DNA from: Diploptera punctata | Taxonomy: Eukaryota; Arthropoda; Insecta; Blattodea; Blaberidae | Assembly (NCBI GenBank): GCA_030220185.1 | Contig: JASPKZ010002332.1 | Location: 2,498,599-2,562,598, forward strand | Reading direction: 5' to 3' | DNA: 64,000 bases | In this document: positions 47,533-59,325 of the stretch, in pieces | Layout: every line of letters begins with the position of its first letter | Numbering within the stretch: the first letter of the stretch is position 1 | The notes under the pieces: model-generated | Databases searched by the model: none | Seen by the model: only the letters and a program-made list of their open reading frames with translations | Told to the model about the DNA's origin: nothing | Made by a program: the position numbers and the translations under genes

Positions 47533-47803
47533 ACAAGTAAAGGTTTAATATAATACATTTGGGAATTTTAATATTATGAGGTTTTCTTTGTAAGAATCAA
47601 ACGAATTGTGAATTCTTCTTACCTCATATATCTATATTTTTTTAACACAGCACCGCATTATCAGAAAAATCATCTTTTCCATCTCAGCTGTTTTCACCTG
47701 CTGAGGATGGAAAATATGTTTTTTTCCGATGCTGTGTTTAAAAAACATAGATATATGAGGTAAGAAGAATTCACGATTCATTTGATTCTTAACAAGTAAA
47801 GGT
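47533..47803. mobile_element. Palindromic element P6 inserted in an RTE frame
   Basis: The 247-bp unit 47545-47791 is flanked by acaagtaaaggt (47533-47544, 47792-47803). It sits exactly inside the reverse-transcriptase frame, so the empty site can be reconstructed. It starts ttaatataatacatttggga and ends gattctta like P2. The right arm has CTGAGGA, ggaaaa/ttttcc, then GATGC instead of GAAAC (47701-47735), a damaged hammerhead. Confidence 0.9.
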
Positions 47804-47838
47804 GTTTGTCAAGGATGTGGACTTTCTCCACTCTTATT

Positions 47839-47841
47839 CAG

Positions 47842-47873
<32 letters not shown>

Positions 47874-48050
47874 CAGAAGAGTTCAAGAATGGAAATAAAT
47901 TGTAAATAGTGGGAATTCTGCTAACTAGAAATAAAATAGTTCAAACTATTCAGTATATATACATATATATTAACAGAAGAGTTCAAGAATGGAAATAAAT
48001 AGTAAATAGTGGGAATTCTGCTAACTAGAAATAAAATAGTTCAAACTATT
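47839..48050 (+). repeat. 112-bp tandem duplication with (ta)n
   Basis: cagtatatata... to ...gttcaaactatt is present twice, starting at 47839 and 47951. The first copy has a longer (ta)n run. It lies inside the RTE remnant and may reflect slippage or misassembly. Confidence 0.8.
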
Positions 48051-48709
48051 ATATGCTGATAATCAAATAATATCAGATTCCGAAAGCAGCTTACAAATAG
48101 CAGCGTATCAATTATTCAAAATTGCCAGCAAATATAATGTGAAAATTTCCACTTCAAAGTCTAAAGCAATGGCATTGTGTGGAAAAAAATATACAATGTG
48201 TGAAAATTAAGATTGATGGAAAAATTATAAAACAAGTGTCTGATTTATCATACTTAGAAAGTGTATTTGCAGCACAAGTGACGTTGATTCAATATTACAA
48301 AAATATAATTAATTAAATCGGATAATAAGAAGACATTTTGGTAAACAGATGACAGATACAAAATTAAGATTTACATAACATCATATCAAAAGCTGCTCTA
48401 AAATACAGAAATGAAATTTGAATTTTAAATAAAAGAAATTCTCATAAACTTAGAGTAAACCAAATGCACTTCTTATGATCACTGTTAGGAATGAATAGAG
48501 GATCAACAAAGGAGCACTATTATCAGAGAAAAACTTGGTAGTACTAAGTTTAGATGATATAGAAAGATACCAACAAGAATGGAAAAATCATCTGAGAAGA
48601 ATGGAAAGAAATAGACTTCCAAACTATCGATGGAAAGATCAAGACCATCTTTGTTATGTTTACCATTACAGGCCACATGGCCTAAAATGAACTTGTTCAT
48701 GATGATGAT

Positions 48710-49790
48710 AACTTTTCTTTACCGTAATACCTCTTATCATGGACCAAAGGTCATGCTAACTCTTCAATAAGTTACTGGTATCCTTACCTCAAACACCTGA
48801 TCATCATCCCTGAACAACCTGTTGAAGTGTTTTTAGTAGAGGTCTATTTACTCTGTGTTAAATACATTGAAATATAATTTTAAATTTTCCACTTTTAAGA
48901 AATGTTTTCAAACATTAAGCTATTTTTGAATAATAGAATTTTAATAAATTTCTTGAACATATTTACAAATATAAATTCAAATCAACAAAAATGTAAGATG
49001 TTTGTATACCACTATGCTGTAAGAGAGAAGTGTAGACTCTTGGGTTTCCTTTTCTTAAATTATTATTACTGTATTTCCAAAATAGGACCTTTCTTAATGT
49101 AAACATTGACCTAAATATACTGGTCATCAGTTAGGATAGGATGAAAGTGTGTGGGGGGGGGAATGAAAGTTTCTAATAGCAACAATAATAAATATTGATT
49201 GGAACACTCTTTTGAGTACTTGTATCTATTTATTGACAAATAACATTGTGGTTAATAATAATACATTTGTGGAGTACATTGATAAGAAAATGTAAATATG
49301 GTATTAGAAGATTTTGATCTATAAGGTTGTAGTCCATAACCAGTGTTTTTCCTAGATGTTTCTTCCTTGGCTATGGAGGGCATCTCCAGTGGCGAGTTCT
49401 TTTAGGTGATGTTCCCTGGTTGAATGTTTGGCCTTATAGCCTGAAATCTTCTAATAGCATGACTTCTGGCTGTGAAAACCTGCATTCTACGATACATAAA
49501 TATGTTTGATCTCATTTTACAAAAAATATCCAAGTATGAAATCCCGAATAAGTAAAGTAAAACAAAAAAATCTTAAAAGTTTCCTCCAAGTTGATAAATA
49601 AATCCAGAAGTTTTAGTGAATATAAAAAAAACTGTTTAATTCATGGGTGTTTCTGAATGGAGTGTTAAAGATACATGCAAATAACTTAAAGAAATTGCAA
49701 TTTTACAAATGCCAGAAAAAGAGAGAAATAAACCAAGTCTGTATTAGAAAAATGGAAGATTTTGTGAAATATGCAATTTATATTTGAAAA
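48710..49790. other. No gene recognised
   Basis: AT-rich; includes a short G run at 49153-49161. Nothing nameable. Confidence 0.4.
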
Positions 49791-49799
49791 CAAAAATTA

Positions 49800-50110
49800 C
49801 ACACTCAGACCAGGGTTTGAACCCAGGACCTTTGGCTTTCTAGGCCAATGCTCTACCACTGAGCTATCTGGGCACTCTAATCTAAACCCAAATTTCTCTC
49901 TTATAGATTATTAATTCCCAATTGCCGTTTGTTACGAGTCTCTGCTCTATCATGCAAACGGCATCTTTTTTTAAGAAGACATTTATTGGGAATTTAAGCA
50001 CCACTTATAAAGCCAGCAGGGCTTCTTTTGATGTTTTTATTATTAATTTCATACTTCCCATTGAAGGACAAATTTTGATTTGTTCTTGAATGAGAAGTAT
50101 GGAATTAATA
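49800..50110 (-). repeat. SINE family C copy
   Basis: tRNA-like head at 49808-49877 (minus strand: gtgcccagatagctcagtgg, B box gggttcaaaccctgg). The body follows with tattaattcccaattgccg, ttaagcaccacttataaagc and tttgatgtttttattattaa. Confidence 0.7.
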
Positions 50111-50239
50111 ATAAGAGCATTGAATGCGCAATTTGTTTGGCAGTCAAATGTTTGACAAGTTTTGTGAAGGGAAGAAAGAAATTGTGTTTAATGGATGGCC
50201 GTCCGATTAATGTAAGTTAATATTTTCTAATATGTTCTC

Positions 50240-50480
50240 GTTCAAATAAATTGAATATATTCTTTACACCACACCATATTAGTTCTCTCACCTGGTCAAT
50301 TTTGAAGTTATCTCCTTCGTTAGCCAAAAACAGTCCTTAAACCAGGTTTAGCAGATGATGGGGATACATCATAAACTGGGCCAAGTGAGAGAGCTAATAT
50401 ATGATGAGGTATAAAGAATTGATTCAATATATTTGATAAAGTACCTCATCAATTTCATGTGTAAAAGATGTGGAGATGTT
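50240..50480. mobile_element. Palindromic element with damaged hammerhead core
   Basis: The arm caaataaattgaatatattc (50245) is inverted to gattcaatatatttg (ending about 50437), and the centre pairs gttctctcacctgg with ccaagtgagagagc. One-sided tail with gtacctcatcaatttcatg. Near 50351: CAGATGA, tggggatacatca, TAAAC, two changes from the hammerhead core. Target duplication not found. Confidence 0.65.
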
Positions 50481-50569
50481 TAAGCAACACCTTGTTTATG
50501 TTACACCATTATCAACATAAGTGAATAACTGTGAAAAATAAGAACTAAGCACCTTGAATGCCCACTTAA

Positions 50570-50670
50570 GCTGCATGTTCGAGTGCAGCCCCATTGCAAC
50601 TTATAGCATAAGTATGCAATGGATTTGTGTCATCAGCTGTGGCTGGATACACGTAATGAATAATCTTTCT
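50570..50670 (+). repeat. Fragment of the 33.9-kb repeat
   Basis: The block gcagccccattgcaacttat with gatttgtgtcatcagct also occurs at about 33890-33990 and, inverted, at 55590-55680. Confidence 0.6.
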
Positions 50671-51356
50671 GAAAATAAAGTTCTGTTCTGTTGTGTGATG
50701 GTGACTCTTTTGCTCCTGGCAACTAATATTTGGATCTATATGGGGTTCAGCAGCTTTCTCACCTAAATGGTGATGTTTAGGGATAAGGGAGTTGTAATGA
50801 TTTTGATATGGTAAAGAAGTTGTGCATACACCCTCTGAAGCAGATCATCATAAACTGCACCATTTATGAGCAGTGCCATGAGTCAGTAATGCAGAATGAG
50901 CCACACTACTTCTCCTCTATATACACAGCACATTATTTCATTGGTAGATTCCCATTTTGGTTGGAGGGAGGATAATTTCTGTTAGTGGAAATGTTCCCGT
51001 GTACAGCATGTTGCTGGGTAGATGTTCTGTATTGTGCACCATTGGATTGAAATGATTCTGAATAGTTTCAGCCTTAGAATTGACTGTTTGTTGCAATAAT
51101 GCATCACTATAGGGAATCATGACAATTTTGTGAAGCTCGATGGTCCTTGTGTATCAAAGGGCCATAAAGATATAATTTTTAAACAGTAATTTTGTATAAT
51201 TTGATATTTTCCTTTTGTGTATGGTAGTGAGGATACTCCCAAGTTTCACAGCTGTACAGCAGCAAGCTGTGGACTACAACTAAATATGTTTGCTTGATCC
51301 GTGTAGACAATGTGGTTGACATGAAAAATGGATATAAAGCCCAACACTCATTGAAC

Positions 51357-51589
51357 AGTTTAAAATATTGAACTTTTATAGGAAATAATCACTGTGAGGT
51401 TTAATTTAAGATTAAATTAAAATAATTAATACCTCACCTCATATCCAGTCTTCTACGTAGACCGTGGTTACAAAGCCTTGGTGGTTTCATCTTCAGTATT
51501 TTCTCTTCTACTTTGAAACCACAGTCTATGTAGAAACTGGATATGAGGTGAGGTATGAACCATTTTAATTTAATCTTAGTTTAAATTAT
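51357..51589. mobile_element. Palindromic element P7
   Basis: The 209-bp unit 51369-51577 lies between agtttaaaatat and agtttaaattat (51357-51368, 51578-51589; one mismatch). The arms pair acctcacctcatatccagt with actggatatgaggtgaggt. The left tail is tgaacttttataggaaataa with cactgtgaggt. The minus strand of the left arm has CTGAAGA, a weak stem and a GAAAC-like continuation. A lone copy of the tail sits at 58338-58382. Confidence 0.8.
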
Positions 51590-51649
51590 GTTGAATATGC
51601 AAGTCTATTTTATCAGTTAAATTATGTTGTATTTTTTTTATTATTATGG

Positions 51650-51883
51650 TTGAAACCCAACTGGTTTAAAGAAACTGAGAAAGACTTAATGGAATTAAAG
51701 ATTACAGAAAATTTACTTGTCAATCAAACAGCTAAATTAATTATTCAAGATGAAAGCATAAGGTTCCAATATAAATCTAAACAAAAATCCAAACCTATTA
51801 TCTCGGAAGAAGAGAGGAAAAGATCAGAAAGAATGAAAAAATACTGGGCACTAAAAAGGAACAACACACAGACAAATAATTGA
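51650..51883 (+). CDS. Possible terminal exon of an unknown gene
   Basis: An open stretch of about 77 codons runs to a TGA at 51881-51883. It has balanced, charged composition: KPNWFKETEKDLMELKITEN, ESIRFQYKSKQKSKPIISEE and RMKKYWALKRNNTQTNN, suggesting a soluble or nuclear protein end. No ATG begins it in frame, so it would need a splice acceptor; an AG at 51670-51671 after a T-rich tract is one candidate. It shows no resemblance to the mobile elements in the window. Could be a chance frame or an unrecognised element. Confidence 0.3.
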   Translation: MKPNWFKETEKDLMELKITENLLVNQTAKLIIQDESIRFQYKSKQKSKPIISEEERKRSERMKKYWALKRNNTQTNN

Positions 51884-51989
51884 TCCAACGTACCCCAAAG
51901 AGGATGAAACAAAAATATATATAGTTGATGGCATTTTGAAATTAATTTTTTTTTTTTGTATGTAAGTAGAGTCCAAGATATTTGACTAC

Positions 51990-52838
51990 AGTCTCAAAAT
52001 GAAAAAATCTGAGTTCCAAGGGAGAATTGAAATTATGTATGGGAAAAGGATTTGGCGAAGAGAATAGTTTGTGTTGTGTGTATCTTTATTTTAATCTTCC
52101 AAAGATGTTACATCTGTAAATATTGTAATATTGGACTTGGTAAATAGAGAAAAAGATGCAACTGTTGTTTTTAGCAAGAGAGGCTCTTTTTGACTAGGTC
52201 TTATACTTATCTTCTGGGTACTGGGAAGAATAACAACACCCACATTTTTATAGTAGGCATACTTCTGTATATAGAATCCGTAGGTTAGGATTATGAAACT
52301 GTAACAGGCTTTTGTTTTCAGAGATTATTATATGCATGGTGTTTTAATATTAATTGATTTAATTGTCCTCTTATTTATAATACCCTTCTGTTTGTATTTC
52401 TGATGTGTGTTCTTTATAATCTCTGCTTTCTGCATGTACATTATAATAATTGTTTTGAGGCATTATAGTATGCTACAACTGTGAATTAATGTACTTTATC
52501 TCACATGTGAAATAAAGTAATGTTAAAGTAGCCTATTTTACAAATGAAAAAGTATTTATAATTTTATTTTGTTATGGTCATAGATAAATTATTTTTATCT
52601 TTATTAATTTGAGGGTTTTGGCATTGTGTGAGATGGTCTGAAGCCAGAAGATAAAAATTTACTAAGAAAATTTTTAAAATGTTTTAAAATATCACAAATT
52701 TCAGAACCAAGGTTAAGTGGTATGATTCCTTACCATTACATATTTTTGAATACATCTAATAGTAGCTAATAAATTAGAATGCAATATTAATTTGTAATGG
52801 CATGTGACTTGTGACTATCCTTGCTTCAATGCTTCAGT
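51990..52838. other. No gene recognised; possible 3' untranslated region
   Basis: AT-rich, with an aataaa near 52510 that could serve the candidate exon at 51650-51883. Confidence 0.3.
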
Positions 52839-52977
52839 TTGATTGAAATAATTATATTATTTTTGGTCTGGACATCTTACCTCAATATTAATGTTGATTT
52901 GTTCTTGGACATGTCCAATAATATAATTAAAATAACCTCAAAATATAACTTCCTAAATTTAAATATTGATTGAAATA
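52839..52977. mobile_element. Minimal element P8 with 12-bp target duplication
   Basis: Only 115 bp (52851-52965) between ttgattgaaata repeats (52839-52850, 52966-52977). It begins attatattatttttggtctg, continues to gttcttggacatgtcc and passes straight into the right-hand tail aacctcaaaatataacttcc. It is a PLE-A copy reduced to both ends, and shows that the two ends are enough to be recognised as one insertion. Confidence 0.85.
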
Positions 52978-53163
52978 CTTTATTTACAGTGATGTGACTT
53001 CAAAATATAGTTCTTTATGATCAACTAAGTACTCGTAAATTAATATTATGCATTTTAAGCTATTACTATGATCAAAATATGTAAATTAATATGCACAGCT
53101 ATAGGTTCAGTTGCATAATATAAATTTCCTTATTTAAATATAAATGATCAATTAAGTAAACTG

Positions 53164-53472
53164 ATATTATGTACCTGGCGGCTCCGTGGTACAAATGGTT
53201 AGATGCTTGGTCAATCCATATGGGTTTCGTGGTGGACAAAACAAAGCTTAGGTAGGTTTTTCTCCCGTTTTCCCCTGCCACAATTTAATTTCTCCATACT
53301 CCTCTCATCCATTTCGTTTCATTTCATTTATCTGCCCCTATGATGGTGCATCAGGCGTGGTCGGTCAGCACTCTTGCATTCACAGACCTCTATATAAGGG
53401 GCTTCATCTCATCCCTCGATCCTGAGTTGGACACGAGTTGAGGATATTTTTTTTTTATTTAATATTATGCAC
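53164..53472 (+). repeat. tRNA-like SINE, family E
   Basis: ggcggctccgtggtacaaat plus ggttagatgcttgg is A-box-like. A body follows with tcatccatttcgtttcattt and ctctatataaggggcttcat, ending in a T-rich tract. Near-direct repeats atattatgtac / atattatgcac (53164-53174, 53462-53472) flank it. Confidence 0.6.
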
Positions 53473-53509
53473 CTAAGGTATTGCTATGATTGAAATATGT
53501 ATATTAATA

Positions 53510-53640
53510 TTCTTCTTCTTCTTCCTTCCAAGTATTAGGCCAAGGCCTGTTACGATCCTATAGAAAATTTTTCCTCCATCATTTCATAGAACGGCCCAGT
53601 GATCTTCGTCCTCTTGGTATATAATTATAAACAGCTTCTT
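53510..53640 (-). pseudogene. RTE tail fragment
   Basis: Minus-strand copy of the tail at 5690-5845: aagctgtttataattatata, aagaggacgaagatcactgg, ending in gaagaagaag. Confidence 0.7.
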
Positions 53641-53644
53641 TATA

Positions 53645-53995
53645 TAACCTCAGGGGTCCTCATCTAGGGGATATGTGGATGGCGACCACAAGGTTGCCCA
53701 AGCTGAGCAAAACATTTCTTCTACTTACTTGTGGTTTTGCACTCTTTTAACTTTACTATATAACCTCTCTTGGTTAACTCTTGTTTTTTCGACCCCGATG
53801 CTATTAGGGCATCCGAGGGCTAGGGAGTCTTTCCTTTGTTCCCTTTCTTCTTTCCTTTATTTTCTTTTCTTTAGAAAAGCCTGACCAGAGGCTATAAGAT
53901 GGCAGCCCCATCACTGGTCTAGCTTCCTTTGGCCAGCAACCAATCGAAGAGACTATTATTATGCTTTCAAGTCTTATACGAGAATTTCCCGGAAG
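53645..53995 (+). repeat. Second full copy of the 17.56-kb repeat
   Basis: Runs from cctcaggggtcctcatctag through ttcgaccccgatgctattag to cttatacgagaatttccc, nearly identical to 17555-17910. With the adjacent minus-strand tail (53510-53640) it forms an inverted pair of RTE pieces. Confidence 0.75.
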
Positions 53996-54249
53996 GATCA
54001 AACTAAATTAATATTCAATTAAGTAAATTAATATTATGCACCTAACGTTATTACTATGATTGAAATACATATTTGAATATACACATTTATAGCTTTACTT
54101 GTATAATATAAATTTCCTTAATTGAATATAAATGCAGCTTTAGCTAGGTGAATCCCTTCAAAATGTCTTCTTAATGTAGAAGCAACCCAATTTGTATTGT
54201 GAATATTTCACTACCTTGGGTAGAGGGATCGAGAGGTTAAAGATAGAAG

Positions 54250-54790
54250 TTTGGATGGGAAGGAAGTCTAAATTAGCTCATTGATAAGAATTTCAGCATG
54301 TAAAGCTGAAGATTAGGTTTTGATTCCGAGTCCAGGCAAAAATTTGTCTCCCTTTAGTATTGGTATTCTTTTTGAAGAGAAAAATTTTTGCCCAGACCAA
54401 GACTCGAAACTGGGACGGCCAATGCTCTACCATCAGAGCTACCGGGGTGAGTTCTGATGTAGATGCAAATTTTTCTATTATATATGTTGTAATTCCCAGC
54501 ACCAAATGCTATGAAGTCTTTGCAAATGGCAGCTTCTTAGTTAAGAAAACATTTATCGGGAATTTAAATGCTACTTTATAAGGCCAGTAGGGTTTCAATT
54601 GATGATTTTATTATTAATTTAACACTTCTCACCGAAGGATAAATTATATTTGAAGAGAAGAAAAAATTTGCCCAGACCGAGACTTGAACCAGGGACCTTT
54701 GGCTTCTGGGTGAAAATTTTTCTCTTCAAATATAATTTATCCTTCAGTGAGAAGTGTTAAATTAATAATAAAAACATTAATTGGTATTGT
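54250..54790. repeat. SINE family C pieces in both orientations
   Basis: A plus-strand tRNA-like piece at about 54268-54345 (ttagctcattgataagaatt, gattccgagtc), a minus-strand truncated head at 54391-54450, the body to 54660, and a partial head at 54665-54706, then an inverted body end ataatttatccttcagtgag. It is a nested or rearranged cluster. Confidence 0.6.
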
Positions 54791-55564
54791 TTGTTTACTA
54801 ATGCCAAGCACTTGGCTCTCTTGTTCATAAACATTTCCCAGATACTGTAGATTTCAATGAAAGCTACGAGTCAAAATATTTACTCTTGTGTCACTAATCT
54901 TTGTTTTAATTAGTACATGTTTGAAATAATTTTACAAACATCAGAAGGAATAGCAAGTAGATGTTGATTACTGCTGAAAGAAAAGGAATGAAGAAGAGAG
55001 TTCCTCCAATACATGTTCCATTTGAAATAATGTTAATGATCCAAGTTTAAATATTCAAGAGTTTCTTTTTTCAGGAAGTTAGAATATGCAATGGCATTGT
55101 ACTAATTGTAGAAACTGTGTTCATTTCATATTAAATCCATTACAATCATAATAACAGTAAGACTGGTATTTCACTTGCATCCACAAGTTGGAAGAAATCC
55201 AATATTTGTAAATTACTATCTTATATATGTATTATTATTATTGGAAGTCAACTATTGCTTCTGATATATAAAAAAAAATTCTGTTACCATGTTAGCATTT
55301 TATGCTATTTACCAGTATTATTTAATTAAAACAAAACACAGGTGATGCTGCTGATACTTCAGAATTATTTCAATTGGTGCTTCTAGATTTATTATTTTCA
55401 TTACCCCATTATCCTCCTTTCTCCCCCTTTATATTAACTATTGTAAATCCAAATTAAATCTTTGTGAAATTTCATTATAGAATTTTTAGGAAATATATTA
55501 CTAGAAATAAATGAAAATATGGTACAGTAATTAGAGTTTCCTATTAAATTATGTTACTAAAAAA

Positions 55565-55870
55565 TTACATGAATCCTTCTTCATTATGTGTATCCAGCCA
55601 TAGCTGATGACACGAGTCCATAGCATACTTATGCTATAAGTTGCAATGGGACTGCATTTGAACATGCAGCTTATGTGGGCATTAAAGGTGAGTGTCCATG
55701 AGGTTAAAAAAAAAGATATAGGAAATGCAGAAATGAACCCTTCGGCCTCGAATACTCTAATACCATCAGGGTCGAAGAAAACAAGAGCAGGCAAGGGAGA
55801 CTGGATAGGAAAGTAAAAAGAGGGATCTGGTACTAGAAAAGAAATACCAGATTTGTTAAAGATAAAAGTA
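55565..55870 (-). repeat. Copy of the 32.5-34-kb repeat block
   Basis: The minus strand reads through ttcgaccctgatggtattag and ctgcatgttcaaatgcagtc, matching 33690-34000. No duplication seen. Confidence 0.6.
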
Positions 55871-55929
55871 AGGATAACAGGGCAACAATTAAATTTATAA
55901 ATGATGAAGTGAAATGTATTTTTAATCAA

Positions 55930-57130
55930 GCAGTTTTTTCATTCATTCTGAGAATTTTCCTTATCATTGAAGGTTTTCTCCAACCAATCTTAGTAATTAC
56001 CATGAATTTAAAAAATATGTATATATACATATATAAATGACTATGGGCTTATAGAATATCAGTTTGTAACAAACACAAATTTCCCTTAATTAAAGTTCTC
56101 CATTGTTCTCTGTTATTACAACCTTTACAGGATAGGTTATAGGTAGCGAGGTTAAGCTCAAAGGACTATGATTTTTAAGGTAATAGTTACCTGCGCTGTC
56201 ACCAGTCTAGTCGTAGAAGACGTTTGTTTGTTATCAAGGATAGTTTCAAGGACGTCTACTTACTTATAGTTAGGATTGACTGAACCATTACAAATTCCAC
56301 ACGAATTTCAACGATACCAACTTTTTATTTTCACAAATATATATATATAATGAACACTTACTGAAACAATTATACAGAAAATAATATAGTTTTACATACC
56401 AAACAATAGTATTATTTTGATGATAAAATGATTGAACAGATATGCTAAACAATGAGAAAAACTCAGAAAAGTGGAGTATTTGAAGTCTGTCTTTATTTAA
56501 ATTTATTCTTCTTAAAGCTTTTAACCTACAATATTTTCAAACTCTTGATTTCTCTTATTTAAATCAAAGTGAATTACTCCAGCTAAAGGTATTAAGTCAG
56601 TCAACTATATTAAAGTTGAGTATTCAATTTATAGTGTTAAATCTTAATTTTATTCAAATATTTAAAACCTCAACCTGGAACTTATGATAAATTGCGATTA
56701 GTACTTACACACACTCCGAGCTTTGACATCATGTCCGTCTAAGAGAGATCCAAACGCTGCTTCCTGACTTTCTATCATAACATTTTTTATACCTATAAAG
56801 TCATCAGATAACACTATCTTAACAGTCCTAGCTATTATGATGTAATCCATAACAATTACACAATCAGGGCAAGGATGATGCAACTTGTTTTCGAAAGGAA
56901 ATCACCATCCCTCCTTTGACCCCTGATAATGATGTTTGCCATTATGAAATGTTTAACCAATTGATTACAAACAAATTTTTAAACTACAAGTTTTTCTTCA
57001 AGAATTATTAACTATATTAATATGGGTATATTATTAATGTATATGAATTATTAACTATATTAATATGGGTATATTATTAATGCATATGCAATTCTTAACA
57101 AGAATTATTAATTATTACACTATTTTCCGG
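55930..57130. other. No gene recognised; 43-bp tandem pair
   Basis: Mostly nothing nameable. At 57002-57088 gaattattaactatattaat with tgggtatattattaatg is repeated twice with a 43-bp period. Confidence 0.45.
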
Positions 57131-57139
57131 TATAAATCA

Positions 57140-57830
57140 TCAGTATCTCGCCTCGGTTCCTGTCTTTTTTATCTGTATTTTATGGAATCTGTATTTAGGC
57201 CCTGATGCATTTATAATATCTGTCCTCTGTGTCTTTATCTGTTACACCAAATATCCTCATTGAATTTTGAATGTTGTTCTTGGTCTTCCTTTTCTATTCC
57301 TTCTATCAATTTTCCATGCATTGATGGCCTTTGGTAGTCTTCCATCCTGAATTTATCTTACCATTTTAACCTTCTATGTTCAATCTCATCCATTTTTAAT
57401 TTCTATATTTGTAATTTTTTCCAGTCGAGATTTTCTGCCCGCTCTTCTCCAAAAAATCCATTTCAACTGAAGTTATTCTGTTGACATGTTGTGTCATTGT
57501 CCAGACTTCCGATCCATATAACATTATACTTTCTAGTGTGGATTTATAAATTAGTTTTGTTCTGTTAATGATGTTTACTCAGTAGTATAGAGTTTAACAT
57601 TCCTATGGTTTTTCTTCCATTACTAATCCTTCTTACTTTTTATTTGATGTTCCAACTTTCTCTATAATTGATCCCAAATAACAAACTGTCGCTCTTATTT
57701 ATCTGTACCCCATCAATATATAATTCATTTGGGTCATTTGTTAAATACTTTGTTTTGTTGATTTTCAAACCAGTTTTTAAACATTCATTAATTATTTTTA
57801 AAAAGTTGCTCTTCATAGACAAAACATTAA
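57140..57830 (-). pseudogene. Non-LTR retrotransposon C-terminal region
   Basis: Minus strand: KTGLKINKTKYLTNDPNELY (57800-57720) resembles the post-motif-C block NxxKTKxM. Further on, KLIYKSTLESIMLYGSEVWT and MTQHVNRITSVEMDFLEK (57560-57470) match the GSE-W / EMDF block, followed by a weak MHGKLIEGIEKEDQ. Many stops. Confidence 0.6.
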
Positions 57831-58149
57831 ATACAGTATATCAGTGGCAGCTGGTGGATTTAGAATTTGGGAGGGTCAGTGACTTAGCATGGTGCCCACA
57901 TCCTGGAAAGTCAGGGAAATTCCCAATGATAGATTTGAGGGGAATTTTTCATGCTCTAGTCAGCCATAACCAATACTATTTTAGCTTTTTTTTTTTTTCC
58001 CCTAGAATGCTTATTGAAACTGATAAAAATGTTTAACAATCAGTGTGTGTTTAAGATGCAACTTCAGCATGTTGTAAAGTGCATCATAAATCTTTTAAGT
58101 TTAGCAATAAATGTGTAAACAAGCAAATTTTTTCATGATAAAGGATCTA

Positions 58150-59325
58150 CTCATGTAAAATATATGAAAACTAATTCTTCACAACTGACAATTTCTTTCT
58201 TTACAAAGAAATATGTTTCTACTCCATCTCCATTAGAAGCACGGCAGCCAGCACTTTCATTCATGGCGACAAAAGAATTAGTAGTACCAGGAAAAATCAA
58301 ACAAGTTTGAAGACCTTCAGTGCAAATAAAGATTAAGTTGAACTTTTATAGGAATAAATCACTATGAGGTTTAATTTAAGATATGTTCCCAGATAGTAAA
58401 ATTATTCAAAGCTTATTATGTAATAAATCATGTGTTACTTCATATTTCCAAGAAATTATGCAGTTTTGATGAATCATTAAACAAATATGTTCAAGGACAA
58501 ATGGACTTGTATGTAAGGTTTTGGAATATAAACCCTTTCTTTATTTTTAGGAAATATTTTGCAAGCACCAATGGATGGGCCAAACATTAACCTAAGTTTT
58601 GTGGAAAAACTCATTTGCAGGTGCCAAATCCAGATGGTAAATCTCTTTTTTATATGGGCATATAAGCAGTTTGCATACAGTAAATGGAGCCAGGAAAACG
58701 GATCTCCAAAACTGATTGGGACCTTTTTTCACTTTTTCTGATCTTTCTATAGTCTTTTTAAAGATTGCTGCTACAAACAGATGGAGTATACATCACTGTA
58801 CACAACAACAAGTAGCGGAAACTCAACCTGCAGAAGATGGAAGATAACTTCCGAAAGCACTCCAGTTAATTTTATATACAATATTTTAACAAAGTTGAGG
58901 ACGACGGCACCTACCAACAGGTACAATTTAATTTTTAAAGATAGCCCAGCTTGGCATGCTACATACACAAAAATAATATTAGCACAGCTTTATCTTACAA
59001 GTTCACTGCAATAAGGTGGTTGGAAAATGAATGCTGTGTTGTATAAGCTCTTAAAATACATGACCATATTGAGAAATTTGTAAGAGAATATAGTGAAAAA
59101 GACAACAAAAACTTACAGCACCTTAAAGAAGCTGTAAGAATCTGCTGCTTAAGGCAAAACTAAGTGCTTTCAGAAGTAATGTGTCAAAATGTTAAACCTT
59201 TTCTCAGAAGATTTCAAAGTCAGAAGCCTATGCCCCTTTAACTTTTTATATCGCTTGAAGAACCTATGAAAAATCTTAAGATGAGATTTGTGAAGTTTGA
59301 AAAGATAGCTGAAGTAAGTACTTCT
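58150..59325 (+). pseudogene. hAT-like transposase remnant with PLE pieces inside
   Basis: Order of recognisable blocks: EARQPALSFMATKE (about 58240), MFPDSKIIQSLLCNKSCVTS (about 58385-58440), MDGPNINLSFVEKL (58571-58612), and near the end EPMKNLKMRFVKFEKIAEVS (about 59260-59320). These agree with the insect hAT-like protein also seen at 19195-21330. Foreign pieces interrupt it: a P7-type tail at 58338-58382 and, at about 58780-58975, a PLE-like terminus containing a hammerhead-like CAGAAGA, tggaag/cttcc, GAAAGC (58831-58858). Confidence 0.6.

Larger units (their letters stand above)
47270..48705 (+). pseudogene. RTE-type reverse transcriptase, interrupted
   Basis: The plus strand gives LYILFIDFEKAYDNVI (RT motif A), then IRAIQSFYENSKIKIKLPVG. 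After the insertion of element P6 come QTILYADNQIISDSESSLQI (motif C, with N replacing the second catalytic D of YADD), NVKISTSKSKAMALCGKK, and finally IERYQQEWKNHLRRMERNRL. These are the blocks of RTE-like elements. Motif B is lost in a damaged stretch next to a 112-bp duplication. Not functional. Confidence 0.78.

Noticed and set aside
56698..56883. Small Cys/His-containing minus-strand frame
   Set aside because: Short, no splice context and no recognisable domain.
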